NCBI GenBank assembly: GCA_956465555.1
Contig: OY101115.1
Span: 2,976,001 to 3,040,000, forward strand
Reading direction: 5' to 3'
DNA: 64,000 nt
Source of the DNA: Nitzschia sp. pyKryTriq1
Lineage: Eukaryota; Bacillariophyta; Bacillariophyceae; Bacillariales; Bacillariaceae
A program made the position numbers and the translations under genes. A model generated the notes under the pieces. The model worked only from the letters and a program-made list of their open reading frames with translations. It searched no databases and was not told where the DNA came from. Every line of letters begins with the position of its first letter. Position 1 is the stretch's first letter. Positions 10,208-20,542 of this stretch are shown here, in pieces.

Positions 10208-13115
10208 ATGGCGGCGAGGGAAATGGCGGCAGCCCAAAAGGCGCTTCGAAAGACTGACTATGATGCGTCTTCGGAGGATGATGATGAGGAAGTGATCGAT
10301 TTGTTCTCGGACTTTTCTTCCTCGTCCGCAAACAACGTTCGTCAGCAGCAGCGTGGAGAGGATCATTCACTTTCTTCGTCCGCGTTTGATCCCTATTCTC
10401 CCACGTTTGACAACAACACTACCGGTAGTAGTAGTAGTGGTGCTTTCTTCGCTGGCGACCAAACGTCTAGTAGGGACTCTCCGAGCCGTGACATGTCGTT
10501 GTTGGACGATAGCTCGGTGCATACAGTGGAGACTGCTGCTTCGATCGATCAACAAGGACGTCAACAACACCACCCCACCATGACCTCCTCGGTACCTGGT
10601 GGAGCGGGATACTTGGAGATGGAAGAGGAACCGCCTCGAAAGAGTTATAATTTGGAACATGAACATGAATCCATCACTACTAGCTCGGGTCTCATGCTGA
10701 CTCATCGTCGCCCGAGTCCAATGGCACGAAAATCTGCTCCTGGTACCAGTACTGTGCAACAGCAGTACGAGTACTCGTCTTCCTCGTCTGCTACTACAGG
10801 TAGTACTACTAGTAGTACCATGAGTCGAGTGATACAGAGCAATGGCATGAATACAATTTTTGACAAGAGTGATCCTCATACGCGCAACAGTAGTAGTAAT
10901 GCTGCTGCTGCTACTGGATTCCGAAAGGTACAACGTGACTACTTTGAAGTCGAACACGGCTATTTCGGATACCGGTCGTCCGTGGCGGGCGGCGGCGACG
11001 ATGATTCGTTGCACGGAAACAAATCGCGACGTCACTCCATGCCCATGCTTCAAGCCCGCCGCTTTCTTTCGTTTGTTCGTATTTGGATGGTAATATCGGC
11101 AGCTTTTTTATTATTGGCGACAGGAGTTCTCTTTCATTCCTTTAGTCATCATCATTCTTCGGAGGTGGCAGAGACGGTGACTATCAAGGATGGAAAAACG
11201 AGCACTAGTAGCACGAGTGGAAGTGGAACTGGACAAGCAGCCGCAATCGCTGGAACTCACCAGTACAACAGTGCGGGTGATGTCACGAGCCAACAACTAA
11301 ACGGAGGAGCGAATCAAATCATCCTTGTTCCTGTTGAAAACATCTCGGATCTTTCGCACCGGCAACAGTTTGCTGCTCAACAGCAGCAGCAACAACAACA
11401 ACAGCAAATAATGCAGCAGCAGCAGCAGCAGTTCAAATTTCCTCCAAGTCAAATTGGATATCATACTCACCACTATCAACCTAAAAATACTCAGCAACAG
11501 CAGCAGAATGGGCATGGGGTACGTCGAGCATTGCACGAGCTTCGTCAAGAGTTTGAAGATTGGGTGGTGCATCACAGAAAGCAATATCATTCTGTAGATG
11601 AAAAAGAGAGTCGTTTCCAAATTTGGGTCGATAATCATCATCGGTAAGTCGTGAAATTAGGGTAGTGTGGCCGTTTTATGATAATGTTGCTTTGGCTGGC
11701 TGACAACCCATTCATCGTTTTTGCCTTTTAGAACCATTGAAAAAAATGAAAGGCACGGGCCTTGCAAGTTAACGAAGCAAGCAGTATTTGGATCTACTCA
11801 TTTTAAAGATTTATCCCCAGAGGAATTCAAAGCGCAATACCTCACAGGCTACAATCCCGTCAAGCAAGACGAGTTGGACGCCAAACATCGAAAGATGAAT
11901 CCAAAGATGCGCAAACTAGGTCGACAAATGGGCAAGACGCTCAAACCAGGAATCCATCATTCCAAGATGCACGAGTCGATTAAGCAACGAATGTTGCAAG
12001 AGCACGGAGATCGAATCCTCAAGCAGCAGCAACAGAATTCGAACTATGGCATGAGAAATGCCTACTGTAAGTGGTACGATGTTGCGTGTATGCTACGGTG
12101 GGTCTGGAATGAAGCGGGTATTCAGTTTGGATCCATTGTTGGAACGATGGAGCCAAAGTACGACTCGAATGCCTTTCCTAATGCCATCGACTGGCGAGAT
12201 TATGGAGTTGTTACATCCGTCCGATCGCAAGGCAACTGCGGTGCATGTTGGGCTATCACAGCGGTAGAAACAGTCGAGTCGGCTCACGCCATTGCTACAG
12301 GTAATCTTTACGATCTATCAGAGGCAGAAATCATCACCTGCGACGATTCTTGTGATATGTGTAGCGGCGGGTGGCCTCAAAATGCATTTGACTACGTTAT
12401 GGAGCACGGTGGTCTTCCCCTTTACAACAGCTTTGGATACGACGCCGATACATTACTCAGTATGACGTATGGTATCGAAGGATCAAGTTCTTCGTGGACC
12501 GAAGATTCTGTTAAGGAGTACAGACAACAAGTTTGTCCGGCCGAAGGTGGGGGTGGTGACTCTCATGACAGCGGAGACTCTTCCTCCTACTGGGAAAATG
12601 GTGGGGAGAACGGAAATTACGGCGACTACTCCGACCAAGGCAGGTATGGAAACATCAAGGGCTATGGTTATGCAACGGATCGTTGTATCTGTTATTCCGA
12701 TGGCTCTGGTTGCGACTGTGCGAACCAAGACGAAGCGCTGGCGGTAGCGAACGTTGCCTCCCATGGTCCTGCGGTGGTGTGCCTCGACGCGGCTCTCTGG
12801 CAAGATTACTCTGGTGGAATCATGACATCGGACATAGGTTGCGGATCCGAATTCTTGGATGTCAATCACTGTGTCCAAGTTGTAGGATATGCGTTTACCG
12901 ACGGCTCGAACGGAGAGGATCAGGACGAGGGCGATGAAGACGAACACCACAGCGGAAGCGGAAGCAGAGATTCCTCTTCTGGCAAAAGGGAAGGATATTG
13001 GATCGTGCGCAATCAGTGGGGTTATTGGAGCTGGGGGATGTCAGGGTACGCGTACGTTGCGATGGGAGAGAACACCTGCGGAATCTTGAACGACATGACT
13101 CAAGCCTACCTCTAA
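10208..13115 (+). CDS. Membrane-anchored papain-family cysteine protease
   Basis: Exons 10208-11643 and 11732-13115 (88-bp intron, GTAAGT donor, TTTTAG acceptor); 939 aa. Residues 1-285 are a long Ser/Gln/Asp-rich region followed by one transmembrane helix (about 291-311) with basic residues before it, giving a type II topology with the protease lumenal or extracellular. After a poly-Gln stretch (about 390-410) comes an I29-type inhibitory prodomain (about 445-530), then the C1A catalytic domain from about 630. Catalytic residues are intact: Gln645, Cys651 (GNCGACW), His858 (VNHCVQ) and Asn906 (NQWG, where NSWG is usual). Acidic Gly/Ser-rich loops (about 740-800 and 865-895) are inserted compared with papain. 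A vacuolar or secretory pathway role is inferred. Confidence 0.9.
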
Positions 13116-13202
13116 TGCACTAAACATGAAATGCTATCAATAGTTCTCCTTCATTTTAATCACTATGCTTTTTAAGATCACTTCAATGCTCTAGCAAAGT
13201 AA

Positions 13203-14294
13203 TCAATGCGTTGAGGTTCTTGGAACGTTGCCAGCAAAATTTCTTGGAACGAGAAGTTTGTCGTTGGCTATTTGAGAAATGATTTCACCAGCTGCTACAA
13301 ACCCACAAGCACCCGTCACAAAGCAGGCTGTACCGAGTGCCCCATCACATCGCCGAAGCGAGGATGAACCACCTCCATTTGGCAATGATTTCTGAGGCTC
13401 GGTAGAGCAAACAGCCTTGATATTCCATTTGCGAATAGGTTTCTGGGCTTTGTTCTCTTGAAAGCTTTTCCCTTGTTCGAATCCATAGGATTGTCTCATA
13501 TCTTTCCGGCAGGCAGCCAGCAATGGGTCTCCTTGTACTCTCGTCAGATCATCGCACACAAATTTCGTTGGATCTGTTCTGCCTGCAGATCCACCGCAAG
13601 TCACCATGGGGATGCCATATCGAGCGCAGGCGGTGATTAGGGACGTCTTCGCCTTTGCCCCATCAATAGCATCTAGACACGCAGTAATATTTGGAAGACT
13701 TTTGAGGATATCATCAATATTGTCTGGAGAGACAAAATCATGAATAAGTTGTATTCGACAGTCCGGATTGATATCCTGCAACCTCTGTTTCATTTCGTCA
13801 ATCTTCATTCGGCCAATCGTACTCGACAGAGCGTGTAGTTGACGGTTCGTATTGGATATACAAATATCGTCCAAATCAATCAAGACTAGACTTCCGACAC
13901 CACTGCGGCATATTGCTTCGGCTGCCCAAGATCCGACTCCCCCCAGTCCCACGACAAGCACAGTGGCTCGGGACAATCGTTCGACCACCTGGAGGTGTCG
14001 ATCTTCCTCGACTATAGAAAAATCCTTTGTTGTCGTGTACAGCCGACCCACTCCTGCAAACCTTAAATTCCGTCGTTCTATCAAAAGATCTCGTTCAGAA
14101 GACTGTTCTTCTTCTTCTATCGTCGCTGCAATTTTCCAACCACGACGAAGACTGAATTCTTCCGTCATCTTTCGACCACTACTCGGATAAGTAATTCGAT
14201 TGCCATTTCGATGTGAAATGAACGATGATACGAAAAAACTCTGAAGTGTGCCTATGGTAGACAGAAGGAAGAGCGATCTACTGGACTTCATCAT
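13203..14294 (-). CDS. tcdA: TcdA/CsdL-type tRNA threonylcarbamoyladenosine dehydratase (ThiF/E1-like)
   Basis: 363 aa when started at the double Met at 14294/14291. An upstream extension of the frame reads as a Cys-rich leader and is probably not translated. Residues 1-25 are a hydrophobic signal-like segment, suggesting plastid, mitochondrial or ER targeting. The adenylating fold shows VLVVGLGGVGSWAAEA (nucleotide-binding Gly motif, about 112-127), LIDLDDICISNTNRQ (Asp/Arg of the ATP site), then DAIDGAKAKTSLI and GGSAGRTDPT. Members of this family use ATP to cyclise the t6A modification of tRNA to ct6A. An expected Cys-containing C-terminal part (ACFVTGACGFVAA) is present. Family membership is secure; substrate is by homology. 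Confidence 0.88.
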   Translation of the reverse strand: MMKSSRSLFLLSTIGTLQSFFVSSFISHRNGNRITYPSSGRKMTEEFSLRRGWKIAATIEEEEQSSERDLLIERRNLRFAGVGRLYTTTKDFSIVEEDRHLQVVERLSRATVLVVGLGGVGSWAAEAICRSGVGSLVLIDLDDICISNTNRQLHALSSTIGRMKIDEMKQRLQDINPDCRIQLIHDFVSPDNIDDILKSLPNITACLDAIDGAKAKTSLITACARYGIPMVTCGGSAGRTDPTKFVCDDLTRVQGDPLLAACRKDMRQSYGFEQGKSFQENKAQKPIRKWNIKAVCSTEPQKSLPNGGGSSSLRRCDGALGTACFVTGACGFVAAGEIISQIANDKLLVPRNFAGNVPRTSTH

Positions 14295-14544
14295 TCGATT
14301 GGGCAATATACTACAGGAGAGCCCTCGACATGTTGTATGACAACAACAACATCTCTTTTCATTCAAAGAAGAACAAAAAACACACATACTGTGTACCAGT
14401 GTACCAGTAAACGACGACCAGATGAGAGGTGATGGGTGCGTGGTTCGTTGGTCGCATCGGCATTTCAGGCTCAAGTCTCGCCAGCAACCTTACGCGTGGA
14501 GGCTCATTGTAAACGACTAGTACGATTGAATATTTTAGCATCAT

Positions 14545-14735
14545 TGGCGCAGGCGCCAACAAACCCTCAACTCTCTCGGACACTGTAGACCGATGGTATA
14601 GTACTGTTAGTGAAATAATTCGTTGGCCTATGCCCCTGATCGATTCCGATTTGCGTAGCAGGATCGTCCTCTCTCGGGGATACCCTTGGGTACATCTCCT
14701 TGCCTCGTCCTTGTCAAGGTGTGAAGGGATGGCGG
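14545..14735. repeat. Direct repeat A, copy 1
   Basis: About 191 bp, repeated at 14902-15092 (offset 357) with only about one base difference (CCTCGTCC versus CCTTGTCC). It is part of an A-B-A'-C-B' mosaic between the TcdA gene and the four-TM protein gene. Confidence 0.85.
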
Positions 14736-14742
14736 ACGGGTT

Positions 14743-14901
14743 TTTAAAGCTAATTAATCTAGAATTCCGAAGTTGGGATTTGCGATACCGAGGTTGACTC
14801 GATGATCTTATGAGGTTCATCGGTCGTCTCTCTTGGTATCGGTTTCGGGTTTGGGTGTTCGTTCGACTTCTTGTCTGTCCTTCGTTCGTTGGGGGTAGCC
14901 A
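14743..14901. repeat. Direct repeat B, copy 1
   Basis: About 159 bp, repeated at 15375-15533 (offset 632), identical by eye. Copy 1 directly abuts repeat A copy 2. On the minus strand it is open and encodes an Arg/Ser-rich stretch (RSRTNTQTRNRYQERRP). Confidence 0.85.
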
Positions 14902-15092
14902 TGGCGCAGGCGCCAACAAACCCTCAACTCTCTCGGACACTGTAGACCGATGGTATAGTACTGTTAGTGAAATAATTCGTTGGCCTATGCCCCTGATCGA
15001 TTCCGATTTGCGTAGCAGGATCGTCCTCTCTCGGGGATACCCTTGGGTACATCTCCTTGCCTTGTCCTTGTCAAGGTGTGAAGGGATGGCGG
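14902..15092. repeat. Direct repeat A, copy 2
   Basis: Second copy of the 191-bp unit at 14545-14735. It is followed directly by the unique segment that encodes the tyrosine-recombinase-like fragment on the minus strand. Confidence 0.85.
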
Positions 15093-15104
15093 GTGGCCAT
15101 TGAA

Positions 15105-15548
15105 CTAGAAATCCAGCCTCATCTCGTCGCCTTGGTTGTTCGCGTCGGTTCCTGAAAGGTCGACCATGTCCTCAGCGAGGTTGCTTGTGAGTTCGATGAT
15201 CTGGGGTCTGATGTACGCCATGAATGCGTTGGATCTCCACCGCCCCAAAATCATGATCTTCATTTCTGAGTAGTTCCGTTGGCTAAGTGCTAGGGCCATG
15301 TTGGATCCGCTCCTGGAGGAAATCCTTCCACTTCGGGTTACTAGGTTGCGCCATTGAATGGTTTGAAAGTTGCTTTTAAAGCTAATTAATCTAGAATTCC
15401 GAAGTTGGGATTTGCGATACCGAGGTTGACTCGATGATCTTATGAGGTTCATCGGTCGTCTCTCTTGGTATCGGTTTCGGGTTTGGGTGTTCGTTCGACT
15501 TCTTGTCTGTCCTTCGTTCGTTGGGGGTAGCCACGAAGACCCTCTCAA
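15105..15548 (-). pseudogene. Tyrosine-recombinase C-terminal fragment (DIRS/Crypton-like element remnant)
   Basis: The open frame runs from repeat B copy 2 into the unique segment between the repeats. Its second half contains MKIMILGRWRSNAFMAYIRP, which fits the C-terminal region of tyrosine recombinases: a GRW block followed by the nucleophile Tyr in FMAYIR. The upstream catalytic Arg and Lys regions are not visible, so this is only the tail of such an enzyme, fused by rearrangement to repeat B. Tyrosine recombinases of this form occur in DIRS retroelements and Cryptons; I cannot decide between them. Confidence 0.6.
15375..15533. repeat. Direct repeat B, copy 2
   Basis: Second copy of the 159-bp unit. 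On the minus strand its frame continues directly into the recombinase-like fragment, so it may be part of the same former element. Confidence 0.85.
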
Positions 15549-15765
15549 ACTCTCTCATGGTAGTTCTGTTCTGTTCTGTCTTTACTCCAGAGATCTACCG
15601 TAAATAATGTCTAGAGTGTAACCCGTACAACGTCATTCATTTGTCCTCTTTAGTAGAGAGAGAGAAGAATTATGCTGTGTTCCTCCTGCTTCAACCAAAA
15701 TAAAGGTTGCCCGTCGTTAGAAAAAAATCCAGTACCACTGTACTACGAACTGTCTGTAGCTCTCT

Positions 15766-16572
15766 CTAGACGCTGAGTACGTTCGGAGTCTGCAAAGGAT
15801 GCGACGCATTGGGTGGTGCCTCCGACTGAACATCCGGGACGTTATTGTAACCTCCACTGGCATAACTCCCTTGTTGCTGCTGTTGTCGTTGTGCAAATGC
15901 GGGTGCCTGTTGTTGTTGTTGTTGATGTTGACCGCCTTGATATTGATTTTGGTTGTAAGATTGTTGTTGTCCCCCACTCCCCATCATGGACGGATCATCT
16001 GTATCGAGACTCTGATATTGTTGGGTAGTAGATTGCGAGGAAATATCACCGTGGCCCAAGGCCAACAAGAAGCAACAAATCAAATCAAGCCAAAAGATAC
16101 AGGAACTCCACCACCAAACACCGTTGAGGCTTCCCGCACGCCAACCACAAGAGTCGGGTCCTTCGGTATGATGGGCACAATATGCGTGGATCCGTCCGAA
16201 AGTGAGACATACGAAAAAGGAAAGAATAGTCCCCCCAATCGTGATTCCCAAGCACACGCCCAGCATGAACTCGGTGGGAGCAAATAGTCTGGGCGCCAGT
16301 TGCTGGCCCTGTGGCGTTGCCGCCAATAGGATGCTAACATTTTGCACCGACAACAAAAGGCACGCCAGAAAAGTCAAGAAGGAAACCGAGAGCGATGATA
16401 GCAGAAGGAAGAAATTACAGACAACCATGAGCACCAGTGTATGCGTCAAGAATTTCGGAACCGTGTCCATGTGCGTGTTGGCATAACGCATGCAACCACT
16501 GGGTAACAACGATAGGCATGAACTGTAGACGTTCCGCAAGAACATTGGATTGAAAACATCTCCCAGAGCCAT
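15766..16572 (-). CDS. Four-transmembrane protein with Gln-rich tail
   Basis: 268 aa from the ATG at 16572 (MALGDVFNPM); the frame extends upstream only with non-ATG codons. Four hydrophobic segments are visible at about 40-60, 62-85, 100-125 and 155-175, in a MARVEL-like arrangement (short N-terminus, paired helices, a Cys-containing loop with CGWRAGS between helices 3 and 4). The last 90 residues are a cytosolic tail rich in Gln, Tyr, Gly and Ser. MARVEL-type proteins act in vesicle membranes, but this assignment rests on topology only. Confidence 0.7.
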   Translation of the reverse strand: MALGDVFNPMFLRNVYSSCLSLLPSGCMRYANTHMDTVPKFLTHTLVLMVVCNFFLLLSSLSVSFLTFLACLLLSVQNVSILLAATPQGQQLAPRLFAPTEFMLGVCLGITIGGTILSFFVCLTFGRIHAYCAHHTEGPDSCGWRAGSLNGVWWWSSCIFWLDLICCFLLALGHGDISSQSTTQQYQSLDTDDPSMMGSGGQQQSYNQNQYQGGQHQQQQQQAPAFAQRQQQQQGSYASGGYNNVPDVQSEAPPNASHPLQTPNVLSV

Positions 16573-17103
16573 CTTGTACGGGTACGAAATCTCAAGTCCA
16601 AACAACTGTTATTTGCTTGCTTTACTTTATGTATGTTGTTGGGGGTTGGGGATTGTGTCAATGGCGGGAGGACGATGAGAAGAGGGTGGCCACACGAGCA
16701 AAAAGCATCGTTGTCACGCACGAGAAAGAAAAAATAATCTTTGTCGCGCTTCCGCTTCTTCGAGGAGATAGAAGGGGAGGAGCGAGGGGGTGTCCGTTGT
16801 CGTCCGTTTGATGTCACTTCCGATGATGCGCATCATCGCCTACACGTAGCGTGCGTAGAGCGAGCGCATGCACGAGTTTGGGAGTCCAATTAGTCGACCA
16901 AATTAATAAATTCAACGCACGAGACCACGCGCAACAACGCGGCTTAGGACGATGAAACAAGAACAAAATCAAAACGGAACGAAATTGGAAACTGCCTCGT
17001 GTCAAGAATATTTATGCGGTAGAGACGACGACTCACTCCTCCTCCTCTTTCCATCGGCCCTCTTATCATTATTTACTTATTCATTGAAAAATCTGAAAAG
17101 AAA
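16573..17103. promoter_or_regulatory. Divergent promoter region
   Basis: Between the four-TM gene (minus) and the PSI-domain gene (plus). It has purine-rich stretches and GCATGCGC/CGCATG sequences around 16830-16870. No credible coding frame was found. Confidence 0.35.
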
Positions 17104-18780
17104 ATGCTGCTGCTGCTCCAGAACTTTAAAGTGTTGCTGTGGTTGGCGGTGTCGATCGCTTGGATGACGACTCCCACTTTGTCATCTGCCGCACGAGTAC
17201 GAGTAGAACAACCACCCGACTTTTTGATCGATGGTGTTGCCGCCGCCGCCGCCGCCAAGCACAGTAATATGACATTACTGATTGACGACGAAGACGAAGC
17301 CGAGCTTGGAAATGCATGTGTTTCCATCAACGACTGTTACAATTGCTCCAATACGTACACTTGTCACTGGTGCTCGTTTGACGAGCAGTGTCACGCCAGG
17401 GGCAGCGTTCACGGCTGCGCCTGGGGCGCCGCTTGCGATCATCCCAAGCCACCACCCAAGCCAAAGGAAAACACTACTTGCTCTTCCCATGCAACTTGTT
17501 CCGAGTGCGCCCTCTCTTCACACCTCTGTCACTGGTGCGAACATGACAATGCCTGTCATGCGATTGGAAGCCCCTATGGTTGTACTACGGGAGTCGATTG
17601 CTACTCCAATGATCGCTGTCGTCGTGAAGAACCTGAGCCCTTTCATCGCTGGCTCATCTTGGATGTCCCAAGAGTCGCAATCATCTCGATCCTGGTGGTC
17701 GGCGCTCTGTTGGTCGCTTGCTTGTCGTGCTGCCACTTTTGTTTCTTCAATGTCAAGGGAGCCTACGATGATCTGGCGACGATTTCCATGGCGGCTTCCA
17801 GACCTCCGTCGGTGATTGGAGGTACTTTCATGACTAGTCCTAATCACACAGAGCAGTTTTACAACACGCTCGAGACTCATGAAGAGGTAGAAAACGAAGA
17901 TGCTGCTAGTGAGAGTGCGGAGAATACTCCTCCCACTCAGCAGCAGGCCAATACCGATGAAGAATCTCCTGTTGCTCCCACGACAACTCATCATCATGCT
18001 GATCCTCCTGGTGATGGTCCAGCAACAATGTCACGAAGCAGAGGCGAGGAGCACCATCGTCCATTGGAACTCGAATCGGATCCTAATGACTTGCTCAATA
18101 TCACGAATGATGACGGCCCTATGACGCCACTTCTCCCGTCGTCGTCTGCGAGATCCTTCAACGGAATTCCCGGAATGGAAGAGCCACGTCATATGAAGGC
18201 TTTGTACCGATTGTGCTCTTGCCTTTACTGCACGAGTGTCCTGCTGGTTTTGTCTCTGGTAGGTGTGTTGCTCTTTTTCTTTCCAAAGCCCCCCGTTTAT
18301 AATGTGTGCAACGATTCTGTGGCCTGGAAGAAGATCATTGAGGAAATGGTCGCCCTCAAACTCGATGCCAGTTTCGAGATTCTGGTATCGGTCAGCAATC
18401 CCAACCATTTGACAGTGGTTTTGGAGAAGGCTTCGGGCAGCTTTTCGTTTGATGGACAGCCGATTGGAACCTACCAAATGCCAGAGGCAACCGCTGAAGG
18501 CATGGCGATTACGGATATGATGCTCATTGCCAAGGTCACGCCTGATAAATATCAAATAGTTCAGCTCGCCGAGGCGTACTATCGCGGCAATTTGGTGCTG
18601 AACGCCGATTTCAATGCCAAATTGCGAGCACCGGCCTTGTTTGATGTTACCTACGATGTACACATGAAAGATATTGATGTTTATGTCAACGAATTGGGAC
18701 CCCGGGATCTCTGCCACTGTCCTTCCTGGGATGACGCTCCTCATACAAATTCCGCCACGGGCCTGGCATTTTTCAACTAA
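17104..18780 (+). CDS. PSI-domain membrane protein with LEA2-like C-terminal domain
   Basis: 558 aa, no intron seen. An N-terminal signal peptide (about 1-29) precedes two Cys-rich plexin-semaphorin-integrin (PSI) modules at about 72-111 and 126-166, each with the CHWC core. A transmembrane helix follows at about 191-214. The middle (215-370) is an acidic, Ser/Thr/Pro-rich cytosolic region. A second helix (about 376-393) returns the chain to the lumenal or outer side, where a beta-rich domain (about 400-558) resembles late-embryogenesis-abundant group 2 / NDR1-like domains. PSI modules usually support extracellular receptors. The domain pairing is unusual; function is unknown. Confidence 0.7.
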   Translation: MLLLLQNFKVLLWLAVSIAWMTTPTLSSAARVRVEQPPDFLIDGVAAAAAAKHSNMTLLIDDEDEAELGNACVSINDCYNCSNTYTCHWCSFDEQCHARGSVHGCAWGAACDHPKPPPKPKENTTCSSHATCSECALSSHLCHWCEHDNACHAIGSPYGCTTGVDCYSNDRCRREEPEPFHRWLILDVPRVAIISILVVGALLVACLSCCHFCFFNVKGAYDDLATISMAASRPPSVIGGTFMTSPNHTEQFYNTLETHEEVENEDAASESAENTPPTQQQANTDEESPVAPTTTHHHADPPGDGPATMSRSRGEEHHRPLELESDPNDLLNITNDDGPMTPLLPSSSARSFNGIPGMEEPRHMKALYRLCSCLYCTSVLLVLSLVGVLLFFFPKPPVYNVCNDSVAWKKIIEEMVALKLDASFEILVSVSNPNHLTVVLEKASGSFSFDGQPIGTYQMPEATAEGMAITDMMLIAKVTPDKYQIVQLAEAYYRGNLVLNADFNAKLRAPALFDVTYDVHMKDIDVYVNELGPRDLCHCPSWDDAPHTNSATGLAFFN

Positions 18781-18897
18781 ATTACAGTAATGAGGAATTT
18801 TAATTTTTAAATCAATCGTATCATTAAAAAGTCCAAAATAGGGTTTATTTGCCAGCTACCAGCACGACCGATACGATACAATACAGGTGCCGCAGCT

Positions 18898-20542
18898 TCA
18901 CCACTCGTGATCAACCTGTTCGACATCCAGTTCATGGTGCACGTCACTCAAAGCCCGAAGCAAATCACCAGAAACGCAAGGCGATACACGAATACAAACC
19001 TCACACCAGCCGGTGGTCTTACAAACCAAACTACCAGTCTGCCGCGAGGGAACAATAAGACCACAACGAGCGCAACACTCATCGGATGCCGAACGGAGAT
19101 AGCCTGCCGCCTCACTCGTATCCAATTTCTTGCGAGGTAACAAGCTCTGTGTTGCCACATACTTGAGCAGCCATTCATCGCCAAACTCCAACAACGAAGT
19201 TTTCTTGAGACGAACAATAATGCTTTCAATCTCAGCAGAGGTTGGAACCATTTGCATTTGGCGTTCCAAACGACGTTTCAAATGGTGATATCGATTCTTG
19301 ATTCCATTGTCTGTTCGACCTCTCAAGACCTTGGACATCATTGACCACTTGGAACCATCTGTGAGATATAGACGGAATAGGGTTGCATCTTCCACTGGTG
19401 ACCAATTCTTCAGTTTGATATTGGGTGTCAGATGATTGAGATAGCGTTCCCGACACTGTTTGCCACTACGACCAGGGACCACCTTTGCGACATTCGACCA
19501 TTTCAAAGTAGACCTGGAATGGGAGGTAATTGCTCTCAACAGAATCTCATCCTCCTGCCAGCAAAACAGTTGTGAGATCTTGTAACTTGGACAATGGCGA
19601 GTGAAGCGAAGGAGTCCTGTTGAGAAATACTCCATACATACCTCGGGAGTCCAGAGCTTCTGGCTGTACTTCGGCGAAGTCGACGAGATTTCGCTTCCTT
19701 TGCGCCTAGATGAGGTCTTGCTAGGAGTTGTAAATGGCGAGTTTCCGGGAGATCGGTCGTCATCTACAATCATGCTGTCATCTAGCGTGGTGACAGAGAG
19801 CGAGGACGCCACGCTTGTACCAGATAGAGGCGCTAAATTACCAGCCATCTTGTCCTGACGCTGGTGACTCGGAGAGCGTACTGGAAGTACACTATGTGGC
19901 GATGACACCAACTTGACGAGCGTTTGATCCATCAAAGAATCGTCGACTTTGGTATCGGCTCCGAAAAACTTGTCCAGACGCCGTGGTGTGCTAGGACGGT
20001 GGAACTCATCGAAGGAGTCGGAGTCGTCGCCAATATCCGTCTGCTCATCGCAATTACCAAACGAACCGACTTCTCCATAGTATACTGGGGATGGGGCTAG
20101 TACCGAAGAGCTTTTGAAATGCTGAATGTATTGATCATAGGCCGTAGCCTCCACAGTTGCCCATTCACATTGACTATCCATGAACCTGAGAAAATGCTGA
20201 CCAGCATTGAATGCGTTTCCACTATGCGGTTCATCAATGCTACCATCCCAAAAAGCTCGTTCCACCGTCCCAAATTCCCAGGTCTCAGTAGACGGCCGAA
20301 CCACTGGGACCGTGGCACCAACTAGGCAAGAACTGCACACCCAGATGGAGCAGGGGCCATGGTCCCGTATTGGACTATAAAATAACAGAACAGCAGGAAG
20401 AGTGAGGACACTTTGAGAGAGTTTATACTTCGTATGTTATACCGTCAATCACTCATTCATACCTATCCCATCCTGGAAAAATCTCGAAAAGTGTTTCAGT
20501 CGTCACTGCATCGCACTTAGAACAGTTTCTGTCAAAGGTCAT
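18898..20542 (-). CDS. R2R3-type Myb protein with Cys clusters at both ends
   Basis: Exon 1 is 20542-20463 (26 codons plus 2 nt) and exon 2 is 20374-18898. The 88-bp intron has a GTATGA donor and a TTATAG acceptor. I added exon 1 because the long frame otherwise begins with GTG; splicing restores an ATG and keeps frame, giving 518 aa. Two Myb repeats at about 299-390 carry the Trp spacing and the helices KQCRERYLNHL and NGIKNRYHHLKRR. The N-terminus has CSKC (7-10) and CSIWVCSSC (35-43). The C-terminus has ECCARCGLIV and CKTTGWCEVC (about 460-487). Both could bind zinc. A nuclear DNA-binding role is inferred from the Myb repeats. Confidence 0.8.

Noticed and set aside
10367-11053. Minus-strand 228-codon frame inside the protease gene
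   Set aside because: Antisense shadow of the Ser/Gln-rich protease N-terminus.
12483-12950. Minus-strand 155-codon frame inside the protease gene
   Set aside because: Antisense shadow of the catalytic domain, which has intact active-site residues on the plus strand.
14359-14940. Minus-strand 193-codon frame
   Set aside because: It is assembled from repeats A and B read through, then runs antisense into the TcdA leader. It has low-complexity Arg/Ser content and no domain.
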